Numbered from the stretch's first letter, positions 1 to 9,403 are shown. The stretch is DNA of 64,000 bases from Bradyrhizobium sp. CCGUVB1N3 (GCF_024199925.1 NZ_JANADR010000001.1:8745501-8809500), one strand, 5' to 3'. Translations and numbers: made by a program. The notes: generated by a model not told the origin, from the letters alone.

Positions 1-213
1 GTTGACGCGCACCATCAGACCGCAATTGGGCGCCCAAAGGTATGGCTCGCTCGCATCGGGATGCATGATAATTTCCATGCGCCCCTCATGTCCCTGCGTC
101 GGCACAACCATAACGCGAGGCGGGAAGGCAAGATCGTCCGCTCTCGCGTAGCTCACGAAGAACAATCCCCGATCGAGACTGACGACTTTCTGCTGCTCAA
201 CAGCGTCCATCAT
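1..213 (-). CDS. Hypothetical protein, partial at left edge
   Basis: An open frame on the minus strand begins at an ATG-ATG pair (213/210) behind a good ribosome binding site (GGAGGG, about 4-7 bases upstream) and stays open for 71 codons to the window edge. The protein begins MMDAVEQQKVVSLDRGLF and reads as a compact globular beta-rich sequence with no signal peptide or membrane segment. I do not recognise the family. The clear Shine-Dalgarno and the absence of stops support a real gene; its C-terminal part lies outside the window. Confidence 0.5.
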   Translation of the reverse strand, partial: MMDAVEQQKVVSLDRGLFFVSYARADDLAFPPRVMVVPTQGHEGRMEIIMHPDASEPYLWAPNCGLMVRVN

Positions 214-889
214 TGCCCTCCAAATCCGATCCGATTAACAGGATTGCTGTTCGTTGCCGACTATCATGCCTGAACCATTTGAGAAACGGAGGGTCTCTCA
301 GCGAACGAGACGCTTTTAGGGAGCGTTCGTAAGCGAACGGCGATACCGCCATTCCGGCGGCAACAGATACCGTGGGCATCTGTTCGGTTTTACATTGAGC
401 CGCTCCGCCATTTGACAAAGCCTATTAATAGCTCGATCACATTCGCACTGTCATTGACGCTGATCAAGTTTCGACGGCAGCTTTGCCATAGTTGACGCGG
501 AGTTGTTTGGTGCTCATCAAGGAGGCTCACGACAATTGCGATGGATGTAAGCAGCCCATCAAGACGGATGAGCACAACCAACGTCTGTCATGCATTTGTC
601 ATATGAATTTCAATCTGGAACAGCAGAATGTGTCCTGGACTTCGAACCCTTGAGGACACAAGTGGTACAGCAGTTTAGGCTTCGGGAACTGGCCGAGGGC
701 TGATACAGTTACGTTTTGATTTTATAGCCATCCAAATTGGCGCCTTACCAAATGAGCGAGATGGAAACGGACCACTTTTGCACTTCGTTATCGGCCCGAT
801 AGAAGCGGGGCTTCGCGGCCGACCATTAGTGCCACCGACACTTCCTCATTGCACTTATTCACGTTGCGGCCACGCCCAGAGCTTCCCTG
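214..889. other. Intergenic stretch, no gene recognised
   Basis: About 680 bases between two divergent genes. Only short unsupported frames are present. I see no transposase remnant, RNA gene or convincing promoter. A stretch near 733-758 vaguely recalls part of a nod box but fails on inspection. Confidence 0.4.
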
Positions 890-2173
890 ATGAAGATTCT
901 GTTCGTTCACAATAATTTCCCGGCTCAGTATCGCAACATTGCGGCTGCCTTGGCCAGGGAGCCTGGCTTCGAGCTTGTCGCGGTCGGCGCACCGACTTCA
1001 AGATCGATGCCATCGGTAAGATTGATCAGATACGCACTTCCGAAAGCTGATGTTTCGAGAACGCATGCGTTTGCGCGACGCTTCGATATTGACTGCCGGC
1101 GCGCGGAGCAGGTGTTGTACAGTCTTTCGAACTTGGTGACGTCGGGGTTCTCGCCTGATCTGATCTTCGCCCATCCGGGATGGGGCGAGACCCTGCCGTT
1201 GCGTACGTTCTTCCCAAAGGCACGGTTGCTCCTCTATTGCGAATTCTTTTACGGGCCGGAGGGGCGCGACATGGGGTTTGACCCGGAGTTTCCGATGCCC
1301 GGACTTGATGGCCACGTCGGGCTCCAGTTGAAGAATGCGACGACCCTGCTCGCGCTCGAGGATTGCGAAATGGGCATCTCGCCAACGAGATGGCAGCAAT
1401 CGACCTTTCCCCCACATTATCAAGGCAAGATCGACGTGATCCACGAGGGCGTCGATACGGCGCGCATGCGGCCGAACCCCCAAGCGTGCCTAATACTACC
1501 GAATGGTCAGCACCTTTGCCCTTCAGACGAGGTCGTGACGTTTGTCGCGCGCAATCTAGAGCCGCTGAGGGGCTACCATATCTTTATGCGGGCGCTGCCG
1601 GAGATCCTGAGGCGCCGGCCGAACGCGCAAGTCATCATCATCGGCAGGAATGGCGTGTCCTACGGGCTACCCCCCCCGACGGGTACAACCTGGAAATCAA
1701 CGTTCCTTGATGAGGTGCGTGATCGCCTCGACTTGTCCCGTGTGCATTTCATGGGCGGCGTCTCGTATGAAACCTTTATTGCAGCCCTTCAGGTGTCATC
1801 TGCCCACGTCTATTTTACCTATCCCTTCGTGCTGTCCTGGTCGATGTTGGAAGCGATGAGTACGGGGTGTCTAGTGATCGGCTCTGACACGGCACCCGTG
1901 CGGGAAATCATCAGCTCCGGCAAGAACGGTTTGCTTGTCCCATTTTTCGCAGTGGACGAGCTTGCCGGACGGGTTATTGAAGCCCTGGAGCAGCCGACCA
2001 ACTTCGCCGGGCTGCGCCAGAGCGCCCGCCACCACGTCGTCGAGCACTATGACGCGGCGCAAGTGTGCGTCCCGCGAATGCGCCGCCTTCTGGACTCAGG
2101 ACGAGAGTTCGCGTCATCCCAGCGCCATTACGCACCAATGCCTGCGCGGAGTGGCAACAAGGGAGTGACTTAA
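890..2173 (+). CDS. Glycosyltransferase, group 1 (GT4-like)
   Basis: The 427-residue protein begins MKILFVHNNFPAQYRNIA, the typical first Rossmann strand and glycine-poor loop of a GT-B fold glycosyltransferase. The second half has the hallmarks of the glycosyl transferases group 1 domain: a VTFVARNLEPLRGYHIFMRALP strand-helix near residue 220, then an IIIGRNG strand, and the EAMSTGCLVIGSDTAPVREII donor-binding segment around residues 325-345, which includes the E-x7-E type pair. It would transfer a nucleotide-activated sugar, probably in the cytoplasm on a surface polysaccharide or lipid acceptor; the acceptor cannot be read from sequence. It stands alone with no polysaccharide operon beside it. 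The ribosome binding site is weak. Length is normal for the family. Confidence 0.9.
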   Translation: MKILFVHNNFPAQYRNIAAALAREPGFELVAVGAPTSRSMPSVRLIRYALPKADVSRTHAFARRFDIDCRRAEQVLYSLSNLVTSGFSPDLIFAHPGWGETLPLRTFFPKARLLLYCEFFYGPEGRDMGFDPEFPMPGLDGHVGLQLKNATTLLALEDCEMGISPTRWQQSTFPPHYQGKIDVIHEGVDTARMRPNPQACLILPNGQHLCPSDEVVTFVARNLEPLRGYHIFMRALPEILRRRPNAQVIIIGRNGVSYGLPPPTGTTWKSTFLDEVRDRLDLSRVHFMGGVSYETFIAALQVSSAHVYFTYPFVLSWSMLEAMSTGCLVIGSDTAPVREIISSGKNGLLVPFFAVDELAGRVIEALEQPTNFAGLRQSARHHVVEHYDAAQVCVPRMRRLLDSGREFASSQRHYAPMPARSGNKGVT

Positions 2174-2245
2174 GCCCGCGGAATGAGCCGCAGGTCACTG
2201 AGATGATATCTCTCGTGGCGTATAGTGGCAGCCCCCTGATTTCCT

Positions 2246-2605
2246 GAAGTGGACTCCGGATTTTGGACCGGCGGCTCAGGTGGTGCGGATGCCGTTCCGT
2301 TTTGATAAACGGAGCGGACCATGAAGAAGACGAGACGGACAATCGATGCGGCGCTGAAGGTAAAGATCGCCTTGGAGGCGCTGCGAGAACAATCAACGGT
2401 GACGGATCTGGCGCAGCGCTACCAGGTGCATGTGAATCAGATTTATGCCTGGAAGAAACAGCTTCAGGATCAAGCGGTTCGGACGTTCGACGCGGGCGCT
2501 GGTCGGGATGGCGAGGCGGCCCACGAACTGGAGGTCGAGAAGAGAGCGCGTCGACATGATGCAGTTCTGGTCAAGGGAGCGCAGATTGTGCTGCTCGCCG
2601 CCTGA
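2246..2605 (+). mobile_element. IS3-family remnant: left end and truncated orfA
   Basis: A left-end-like sequence (TGAAGTGGACTCCGG) is followed by an orfA frame at 2321 whose protein (MKKTRRTIDAALKVKIALEALRE, then AQRYQVHVNQIYAWKKQL) is the helix-turn-helix transposase_8 domain of IS3 elements. The sequence departs from the family after about residue 70 (AAHELEVEK onward) and no orfB follows, so the element is truncated. Confidence 0.75.
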
Positions 2606-2779
2606 GCTAGTCGCCACATGCATATGGATCGCGTCTCGCTCAAGCGGAGCGACCAGCAGTTAAACCTTGACAGCGCTCGCCTCTCAGTTTGACGACAATG
2701 GCCGGGGGATGTTTACTGGATCAGGCTTCAAAAGAACGTTTGCAAGTACTCGAGACAGAAGAACGATCGCTATTCCTTC

Positions 2780-2834
2780 TTGGTCGCTACAACTACGCTC
2801 GGCGTCTTAAAACCCTGAAGTGCCTCATCCCATA
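2780..2834 (+). pseudogene. IS481-like transposase C-terminal scrap
   Basis: The frame reads YNYARRLKTLKCLIP then a stop, which resembles the last residues of IS481-family transposases (YNFARRLKTLKGLTPYE). Nothing else of that element is nearby; another piece of an IS481-type gene, its N-terminus, is at 28,594. Short match, so moderate to low confidence. Confidence 0.4.
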
Positions 2835-2876
2835 AGGCTTGACGAATCTCGGCGAGTTCCGCTATATGTAGTATGT

Positions 2877-3060
2877 CACGGTCTTCCAGTCCAGATTTCG
2901 TTGGATGGAAGCTAAGAGGGAACCCGGTGCGCCTGCAACGGCTACTCCGAGGCTGCCCCCGCAACTGTAGGCGGCGAGCGGTTGTCATCATGGTCACTGG
3001 CGCGACAGCGCTGGGAAGGCCGACAGCCCGCAGCGACCCGCGAGCCAGGAGACCTGCCGC
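2877..3060 (+). promoter_or_regulatory. Cobalamin (B12) riboswitch
   Basis: The conserved blocks of the adenosylcobalamin riboswitch occur in order: AAGAGGGAA-N2-CGGTG (2914-2929), GGCTGCCCCCGCAACTGTA (2951-2969), a GTCACTG-like block (2993-2999), GGGAAGGC (3013-3020), and the B12 box CGAGCCAGGAGACCTGCC (3041-3058). It lies about 117 bases before nrdA, so it should switch the class Ia reductase operon off when cobalamin is abundant. Confidence 0.95.
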
Positions 3061-3146
3061 GACAGAACGAACGTCCTCGGGCGGGGTGTCCGATGAGGCG
3101 CTTGCAACCGGGGACATTTGCCCGGTCCCGCAAGTCGTCCGCGCGG

Positions 3147-3170
3147 CCCCAGCCCCCAAACATCGTGGGG
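3147..3170 (+). promoter_or_regulatory. Candidate Shine-Dalgarno-sequestering hairpin for nrdA
   Basis: CCCCA (3147-3151) can pair with TGGGG (3166-3170); the latter is part of the GTGGGG ribosome binding site of nrdA. A second stem, ACCGGG/CCCGGT, lies just upstream. This is a plausible expression platform for the riboswitch, acting on translation; the pairing is seen, its role is inferred. Confidence 0.45.
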
Positions 3171-3176
3171 TTGCCG

Positions 3177-5114
3177 ATGTCGCCGTCTTACGATTTCGAT
3201 CAGCATGGTCATCTCGTTGAGCTGCCGAGTGTGCGGCCCCCAGCCCAGGCAAAGCCTATCGCGCCTGAGCTGTGTCTTGTGCCGACGCCATCGCCGGCTC
3301 CGCTGCCTTGGCCGCTCGCGCCATCGCCAAAGCCGTCCGACCTCACGCTCGATCGGTCGCGCAACGACCTGCTGACGTCGTTCGGCAAGCTGACGCTGAC
3401 CGACCGTTATCTGCTCGCCGGCGAGGGCCTCCAGGATATGTTCGCGCGGGTGGCTTGCGCCTTCGCGGACGATGTTGCGCATGCCCAACGTCTCTATGAT
3501 GCGATGTCTCGGCTGTGGTTCATGCCGGCCACACCAGTGCTCTCCAACGGAGGCACCACGCGCGGCCTACCGATCTCGTGCTTCCTTAACTCGGTGTCGG
3601 ATTCGCTCGAAGGCATCGTCGGCACCTGGAACGAGAACGTCTGGCTTGCCTCGAACGGCGGCGGCATCGGCACCTACTGGGGCAATGTTCGCTCGATCGG
3701 CGAAAAGGTGAAGGGCGGCGTCACTTCAGGCATCATTCCGTTCATCCATGTTATGGATGGCCTGACGCTGGCGATCAGCCAGGGCTCGTTGCGGCGCGGC
3801 TCGGCGGCGGTCTATCTCGATATACACCATCCCGAGATCGAGGAGTTCCTCGAGATCCGCAAGGCATCCGGCGACTTCAACCGCAAGAGCCTCAACCTGC
3901 ATCACGGCATCAACGTCACCGACGAGTTCATGCGTGCCGTGGGCGCCGGCACCGCGTTCGCTCTGCGCAGCCCGAAGACCAACGAGGTCGTCCGCGAGAT
4001 CGACGCCCGGCAGCTGTGGCAACGCATCCTTGAGAACCGGCTGCAGACCGGCGAGCCCTATCTCTTGTTCATCGACACCGTGAACCGCGCGCTCCCCAAG
4101 CACCAGCGCGAGCTCGGCCTCAAGGTCTCGACCTCCAACCTTTGCAGCGAGATTACGTTGCCGACCGGCATCGATCATCGCGATGAGGAGCGCACCGCGG
4201 TGTGCTGTCTGTCGTCGCTCAACCTCGAGACCTGGGACCAGTGGAAGGAAAAGCCGGGCTTTGTCGAGGACGTCTTGCGTTTCCTCGACAACGTGCTCAC
4301 CCACTTCATCACGGTGGCGCCGGACCGCATGGAGCGTGCCCGCTACGCCGCCCTGCGCGAGCGCTCCGTCGGCCTCGGCGTGATGGGCTTCCACTCGTTT
4401 CTCCAGGCCAGGGGCATTCCGATGGAGAGCGTCCTGGCCAAGTCGTTCAATCTCAGCATGTTCCGAAAAATCCGTCGCGATGCCGACGCGGCATCCGTGG
4501 CGCTCGCTCGCGAGCGAGGCCCTTGCCCGGATGCGCTGGAATGCGGCGTGATGGCGCGCTTCAGCCACAAGATCGCGATCGCGCCGACCGCCTCGATCAG
4601 CATCATCTGCGGCGGCACCAGCGCCTGCACCGAGCCGATCCCGGCCAACATCTACACCCACAAGACGTTGTCCGGTGCCATCTCGGTGCGTAATCCGCAT
4701 CTCGCCAAGGTGTTGTCCGCCAAAGGCGCCGACACTTTGGCGACCTGGCAGTCGATCATTGCGCACGAGGGGTCGGTCGCCCATCTCGACATCCTGTCGG
4801 AGCACGAAAAAGCGATCTTTCGCACCGCCTTCGAGATCGACCAGCGCTGGATCGTCGAGCTTGCCGCCGACCGCGCCGCGTTCATCTGCCAGAGCCAGTC
4901 GATCAACCTCTATCTGCCGGCCGACGTGGATAAGTGGGACCTCCACATGTTGCACTGGACGGCATGGAAGCGCGGGGTGAAGAGCCTCTACTACTGCCGA
5001 TCAAAATCGATCTCGCGCGCGGCGTTCGCCGGCAAGATCGCCGACCGCGATAAGGCCGCGCCGCTGCAGCCGCCGCAGCGCACGGACTATGAGGAGTGCC
5101 TCGCATGTCAGTGA
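3177..5114 (+). CDS. nrdA: Ribonucleoside-diphosphate reductase class Ia, alpha subunit
   Basis: The catalytic large subunit reduces ribonucleoside diphosphates to deoxyribonucleotides. Start chosen at 3177 (MSPSYDFDQHGHL), behind GTGGGG; longer open frame upstream is riboswitch. The 645-residue protein lacks an N-terminal ATP cone. Visible catalytic residues: the SCFLNS cysteine, the NLCSE motif (asparagine, thiyl-radical cysteine, glutamate), the partner cysteine in AVCCLSSLNL, the double tyrosine in KSLYYCRS, and a C-terminal CLAC thiol pair for re-reduction by thioredoxin or glutaredoxin. It overlaps nrdB by ten bases. The cobalamin riboswitch upstream fits the known pattern in which a B12-independent isozyme is made only when B12 for the class II enzyme is scarce. 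Confidence 0.95.
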   Translation: MSPSYDFDQHGHLVELPSVRPPAQAKPIAPELCLVPTPSPAPLPWPLAPSPKPSDLTLDRSRNDLLTSFGKLTLTDRYLLAGEGLQDMFARVACAFADDVAHAQRLYDAMSRLWFMPATPVLSNGGTTRGLPISCFLNSVSDSLEGIVGTWNENVWLASNGGGIGTYWGNVRSIGEKVKGGVTSGIIPFIHVMDGLTLAISQGSLRRGSAAVYLDIHHPEIEEFLEIRKASGDFNRKSLNLHHGINVTDEFMRAVGAGTAFALRSPKTNEVVREIDARQLWQRILENRLQTGEPYLLFIDTVNRALPKHQRELGLKVSTSNLCSEITLPTGIDHRDEERTAVCCLSSLNLETWDQWKEKPGFVEDVLRFLDNVLTHFITVAPDRMERARYAALRERSVGLGVMGFHSFLQARGIPMESVLAKSFNLSMFRKIRRDADAASVALARERGPCPDALECGVMARFSHKIAIAPTASISIICGGTSACTEPIPANIYTHKTLSGAISVRNPHLAKVLSAKGADTLATWQSIIAHEGSVAHLDILSEHEKAIFRTAFEIDQRWIVELAADRAAFICQSQSINLYLPADVDKWDLHMLHWTAWKRGVKSLYYCRSKSISRAAFAGKIADRDKAAPLQPPQRTDYEECLACQ

Positions 5115-6178
5115 TCGATCTCTCGTCCGTCGATCCTCGCACACTGATCGGCAAAGGGCGCGTCGGCCTCCTCGACTCGACCGGCAGCTATGACGTCGAT
5201 CGCTACGCCTGGGCTTACGAGTTCTGGAAGCGCCAGCAGCAGACCCACTGGATGGGCGAGGAAGTGCCGCTCGGGGCCGACCTGAAGGATTGGGCGTCGG
5301 ACCGCGTCACCGCCAACGAGCGCGCGCTGCTCACCCAGATCTTCCGTTTCTTCACCCAATCGGACATTGAGGTCGGTGACAACTATCTCAAGCGCTACAT
5401 TCCGATCTTTCAGCCGCTCACCGTTCAGATGATGATGGCGGCCTTTACCAACATGGAGACGGTCCACATCGACGCATATGCTCTACTGCTCAAGACACTC
5501 GGCATGCCCAATACCGAGTTCGAGGCGTTCCGCGGCTATGCGGAGATGCGCGCCAAGGCGGACTACATGCACGAGTTCGGCGTTGACACCGTGGCCGATG
5601 TTGCTCGCACCCTGGCGATGTTCGGAGCCTTCACCGAAGGCATGGCGTTGTTCGCGAGCTTCGCCATGCTGCTCAACTTCCCGCGCCATAATAAGATGAA
5701 CGGCATGGGACAAATAATAAGCTGGTCAGTGCGCGACGAGAGTCTCCACTGCGAGGGGATCATTAAGCTATTTCACGAATGGCACTGCGAAACCGGGGCG
5801 GTGACGCGCACCGTCCGCGACGACGTTGTCGACGTCGCCAAGACCATGGTGAAGCTGGAGGAGAGCTTCGTCGATCTCGCCTTTGGTCTAGGCAAGATCG
5901 AGGGCATGTGCCCTGAGCAGATCCACGCCTACGTCCGCTATGTCGCCGACTGGCGACTGACCCAGCTCCGGATTGCTCCGGTCTTCGGATTCTTCGAGGC
6001 TAAGGAGAGCAGCTTCATCCAAGTCAAGGCGCATCCGCTGCCGTGGCTTGTCGAGAGTCTCAATGGCATCGAGCACGCAAATTTTTTCGAGCAGCGCGCC
6101 ACGGAGTACTCCAAGGCAGCGAGCCGCGGCAGCTGGGACGGCGAAGACGGGGTGTGGGAGGCCTTCGGCCGTATATAG
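5105..6178 (+). CDS. nrdB: Ribonucleoside-diphosphate reductase class Ia, beta subunit
   Basis: The 357-residue radical-generating subunit houses the diiron-tyrosyl cofactor. Diiron ligands are visible in family order: D in QSDIEVGD, E and H in NMETVHIDAY, E in FTEGMALF, and E and H in VRDESLHCEG. The tyrosine of ETVHIDAY sits seven residues after the glutamate, as does the radical Tyr122 of the Escherichia coli enzyme, so it is class Ia rather than a Tyr-less variant. I chose ATG 5105 (MSVIDLSS) behind GAGGAG over an upstream GTG at 5096. It overlaps the end of nrdA, so the two are translationally coupled and share the riboswitch. Confidence 0.95.
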   Translation: MSVIDLSSVDPRTLIGKGRVGLLDSTGSYDVDRYAWAYEFWKRQQQTHWMGEEVPLGADLKDWASDRVTANERALLTQIFRFFTQSDIEVGDNYLKRYIPIFQPLTVQMMMAAFTNMETVHIDAYALLLKTLGMPNTEFEAFRGYAEMRAKADYMHEFGVDTVADVARTLAMFGAFTEGMALFASFAMLLNFPRHNKMNGMGQIISWSVRDESLHCEGIIKLFHEWHCETGAVTRTVRDDVVDVAKTMVKLEESFVDLAFGLGKIEGMCPEQIHAYVRYVADWRLTQLRIAPVFGFFEAKESSFIQVKAHPLPWLVESLNGIEHANFFEQRATEYSKAASRGSWDGEDGVWEAFGRI

Positions 6179-7246
6179 ATAGATAATCCGATCCTTGTCC
6201 CCTGAATCCGGATCGTGCCGCTTTGGGAATCCCTGCCGATTCATTTCCGGTATTAGCTGCAGGCCTCTTTGAGTGATCGTCGGAGCCAACCGATGAAGAG
6301 ATCGTCTGTTCTGAACGCGTCCTTCTCGCTTCAATCTCCGCGATGGTGGCAAGTGCGACGCTCATTTCAGTCTGAACCTCAGACCATTCTCGGAGCACCG
6401 CAACAGCGTTCTCGAAAGCCTGTTCACTGGTCATAATCTCCATGAAGCTGCGCTTTGAGCCGCGCGGCCGAGTAGTCCTGCGGGGGACGCACGGACGGCT
6501 TAAAAGTGTCATTCGGCCTGCAAGGTTGGACGCCGTAAGGCCATGAAGTCGAGATGTCCCTGGAAGGACGGATCGCGGCTGCCGAACGGGCGATCGTCGC
6601 GCGCAGGTCCACAGCCGGCCGGTTACATTTCCGAAGCGTTGTCTTGTGAGCTTTTGCCAAGCTCGTCGACTTCTCCTATGGGTCAAAATGCGACCTGCGC
6701 CCAACGTCCGCTCCCAGGCCAAACCAGACGTTCAAGTTCGGCAAGCCGGAGTGGGCGGACTCGTTGTTGGCTTAAACCGACTCGTCTTTGCCTTTGGGGC
6801 ATATCAAGCAACGCAAGATCGACGCCGTTCAGCCCGGTGATGGTGTTGCGCAGGACCGGCAGCATGGAGTAAGAGCGCCAGCGTCGGCATGGCGGCAAGA
6901 ATCCGAACGCGGAAAAGTCGAAGCCGAACCAGCGAAACGTCAACGATGCAATGGCGAGCAGAAGCGGGTGGAACAGCGCGAGCAGCACTGGCAAGTCTAT
7001 GCAGCCCGCGGTGACACGCGGCAAGACGGTTGGTGGCTTAAGACTTCGAAATTGGTAGTGACGTTGCTGGCGTCTCGGTGCGAAACGTACCGTTACAACT
7101 CCATTCGAACACGCTTGCCGCGGGGCCACACTCGTTCGTCCGCGCCGTACAAAGTTTGCGCGGCGATCGAGAACAATCTGTCGGCGCGACGTTCTCCAAG
7201 GAATGTAACGATCTCTAGCACCTGTTGATCAGCGCTTAGTCTAAGT
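6179..7246. other. About 1 kb without a convincing gene
   Basis: Only short frames in several phases. One minus-strand frame, from an ATG at 6444 (MEIMTSEQAFENAVAVLREW, then VALATIAEIEARR) into the nrdB 3' end, looks somewhat protein-like but has no clear ribosome binding site. The rest resembles decayed DNA with no recognisable domain. Confidence 0.35.
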
Positions 7247-7525
7247 CTAGCTTGGCCGACCGCTCCGCAACAGCTGCCGATAACCATGTCTGGCCGCCCA
7301 CTTGGCACGAGCGAGATGGGTTTCATACGCGCGGCGGGCACGCTCCGGTTCATGTTCGGAATCAATGTGCAACACGACCTTTGCAACTTCTCGCCAGTCG
7401 GCGTCCTCTGCATCTGCGTCCAGAAGGCGCATATAGGTGACAGCGTGTTCTTGGTCGTAGGGCGTCAGGATCGAATCCGTTGGCGCTGCATCATTGACAT
7501 CCGGATCGAGCGGCGGATTTTGCAT
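7247..7525 (-). CDS. DUF2285 (RovC-like) protein, QseM-like
   Basis: The 92-residue protein (start ATG 7525, preceded by GGGAA) contains the compact DUF2285 signature: LTPYDQEHAVTYMRLLDADAEDADW, then REVAKVVLHID and a basic RARRAYETHLARAKWAARHGY helix. In Mesorhizobium ICEMlSym a protein of this family, QseM, is the antiactivator that blocks FseA and so keeps the symbiosis island from excising; single-domain DUF2285 proteins of this size are typical of such modules. Assignment to DUF2285 is by motif recall; a role in control of excision here is inference. No partner FseA-like gene or integrase module is adjacent, so it could be a remnant of the island's transfer regulation. Confidence 0.7.
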   Translation of the reverse strand: MQNPPLDPDVNDAAPTDSILTPYDQEHAVTYMRLLDADAEDADWREVAKVVLHIDSEHEPERARRAYETHLARAKWAARHGYRQLLRSGRPS

Positions 7526-8117
7526 GGCAATTTTCCCAAGACGAGATCGGGTCAATGACGGTGCTTGGCTAATTTCAGGGTGGGGGAGCGCAGGCGCTAG
7601 GTCAAGATCTCATCTGAGCAGCGCACGGTCCTCCCAGCACACAATCAGTTGTCAGTCGACGTGATGAACTCTCGCCGATCCTAATTTTGGGATACCAGAT
7701 CCTCTTCCTAGCTCGAGCTCTGAGTTTGTCCTCTGAACCGGGGGTAAGGTCGTCGGAATTTGGTGGGCGATGATATGAACGAACGCCACCGAATGCTCGA
7801 TGGTGGGTTCCGACGAAATTACTCCATCCTGTGGCGGGCGTCGCGTTTCTGACGGACGGCGAGTTCCGCAGACGTCGCCGCCTGCTCGCCGTGGCATTTT
7901 ATGGTTTGTGCAGTGCTTGGTTCAGGATCGTAGCCAGCCGCACGCCCGCCTTGCTCAGCTGAATTCCGACGTCATTTGTTGCGGTCGTGACATAGTCGTC
8001 CGTCAACCGAAAGCTTCCACGCGCGTTGGTCGCTGGAAGCTGTCCATACGCATCATCCTTCGACAGCGCGAACAGAGCTGGCCCCGGTTGTTTGGACAGC
8101 GCCCCGCGAAAATTAAG
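7526..8117. other. Intergenic stretch, nothing recognised
   Basis: About 590 bases between the DUF2285 gene and the IS3 element, holding only short overlapping frames of arginine-rich composition typical of shadow reading of high-GC DNA. Confidence 0.35.
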
Positions 8118-8220
8118 TGGATTCCTGCCGGGTTATGCTGAAGGCGGGGCTTTACGATTTTGCTGTGGCGTCGGGAGGGCGTAAGCCCGACCAGAGCCGC
8201 AGCAAAATCGTTGGCGACGA

Positions 8221-9048
8221 TCATGCGGCCGTCACCATCGTTTGCGCGCCGAAGTAAGCCTCGTCGGGCGTGCGTTCGTCAAGGCTCGAGTGAGGACGTC
8301 CTCGGTTGTAGAACGCCAGATATTTGGAAATCGATGCTCGCGCCTCGAGCACGCTGTCGTAAGCACGCAGATAGACTTCCTCGTATTTGACAGTGCGCCA
8401 CAGCCGCTCGACGAACACGTTGTCGCGCCAGGCACCCTTGCCGTCCATGCTGATGGCGATGTTCGCGTCCAGCAGCACGCCGGTGAAGTCGAGGCTGGTG
8501 AACTGGCTACCCTGATCCGTGTTGAAGATCTCGGGCCTGCCGTGCTTCGCCAACGCCTCCTGGAGCGCTTCGACGCAGAATATCGTCTCCATCGTGATCG
8601 ATACGCGATGGACCAACACCCGTCGGCTGAACACATCGACGACCGCCGCGAGGTAGACGAATCCACGTCGCATCGGAATGTAGCTGATGTCCATTGCCCA
8701 GACCTGGTTCGGCCGCTCGATCTTCAATCCGCGCAATAGGTACGGGTAGATCTTGTGGCCCGGTGCGGGCTTGCTCGTGTTCGGACGGCGATAGATCGCC
8801 TCGATCCCCATGCGCTTCATCAGCGTCGCGACGTGGCGGCGGCCAATCTGCATGCCCTCACGCTGCAACAGCGATCGCAGCATGCGCGCCCCTGCGAAGG
8901 GATAATCGAGGTGCAGCTCATCGAGCCGGCGCATCAAGACAAGGTCCTCGGCCGAAACCGGCCGAGGTTCATAGTAAACCGTACTGCGGGCAAGGTTCAG
9001 GACCTTCGCCTGGCGCACGACAGACAGATCATGGTCGCGGTCGATCAT
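8221..9048 (-). CDS. IS3-family transposase OrfB
   Basis: The 275-residue protein has the HTH_21 segment (DELHLDYPFAGARMLRSLL) followed by the rve integrase core. DDE residues are visible: D in WAMDISYIPM, D in FNTDQGSQFTS, and E in NVFVERLWRTVKYEE. The C-terminal PHSSLDERTPDEAYF block is typical for the family. The start overlaps the orfA stop. The frame is intact, so the element could still be active. Confidence 0.95.
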   Translation of the reverse strand: MIDRDHDLSVVRQAKVLNLARSTVYYEPRPVSAEDLVLMRRLDELHLDYPFAGARMLRSLLQREGMQIGRRHVATLMKRMGIEAIYRRPNTSKPAPGHKIYPYLLRGLKIERPNQVWAMDISYIPMRRGFVYLAAVVDVFSRRVLVHRVSITMETIFCVEALQEALAKHGRPEIFNTDQGSQFTSLDFTGVLLDANIAISMDGKGAWRDNVFVERLWRTVKYEEVYLRAYDSVLEARASISKYLAFYNRGRPHSSLDERTPDEAYFGAQTMVTAA

Positions 9049-9350
9049 CGCTTTGCGCTCAGCAGGCCCGCCTTGGTGAGCGCGCCGGACAAAAAATCGT
9101 TCTCCAACGCAAGCTCGCCGATCTTGGCATGTAACGCCTTCAAATCGACCGGCGCCTCGGCCGGTCCGTTGTCCTGCCCAAACACTCCGGCGGCGCCTTC
9201 CAGGAGTTGGGTCTTCCAGGTCGTGATCTGGTTCGGATGGACATCAAACAATTGCGCCAGCTCGGCCAACGTCTTCTCCCCCTTCACGGCCGCCAAAGCC
9301 ACCTTTGCCTTGAATGCCGGAGAATGCGTCCGGCGACTCCTCTTCGTCAT
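9045..9350 (-). CDS. IS3-family transposase OrfA
   Basis: The 101-residue protein from ATG 9348-9350 (MTKRSRRTHSPAFKAKVALAAV) carries the transposase_8 helix-turn-helix (LAELAQLFDVHPNQITTWK) and a leucine-rich C-terminal helix (LHAKIGELALENDFLSGAL) for multimerisation. An AGGAG ribosome binding site precedes it. It supplies DNA binding for the OrfAB transposase. Confidence 0.93.
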   Translation of the reverse strand: MTKRSRRTHSPAFKAKVALAAVKGEKTLAELAQLFDVHPNQITTWKTQLLEGAAGVFGQDNGPAEAPVDLKALHAKIGELALENDFLSGALTKAGLLSAKR

Positions 9351-9403
9351 CTTCGCTCCTGATTCGCGGCAAGAAGCCTCGCCGCTCTCAGGCAGAAAAT
9401 CCA

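Larger units (their letters stand above)
8118..9403 (-). mobile_element. Complete IS3-family insertion sequence
   Basis: Imperfect terminal inverted repeats begin TGGATTCCTGCC on the left (8118) and TGGATTTTCTGCC on the right strand (9403). Between them lie orfA and orfB on the minus strand with an ATGA overlap, the standard arrangement for programmed frameshift or coupled synthesis of the OrfAB transposase. No direct target duplication is evident in the immediate flanks. Confidence 0.85.

Noticed and set aside
733..758. Possible nod box (ATCCAAATTGG, then TTACCAAATG)
   Set aside because: The ATC-N9-GAT core and the AATCGATT block are absent, and no nod gene follows.
2982..3176. Upstream extension of nrdA to an ATG at 2982
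   Set aside because: It would translate the riboswitch core; MSPSYDF at 3177 has a ribosome site and the expected length.
3726..4955. 409-codon minus-strand frame opposite nrdA
   Set aside because: It is an antisense shadow of a high-GC coding sequence; the plus strand has all class Ia reductase motifs.
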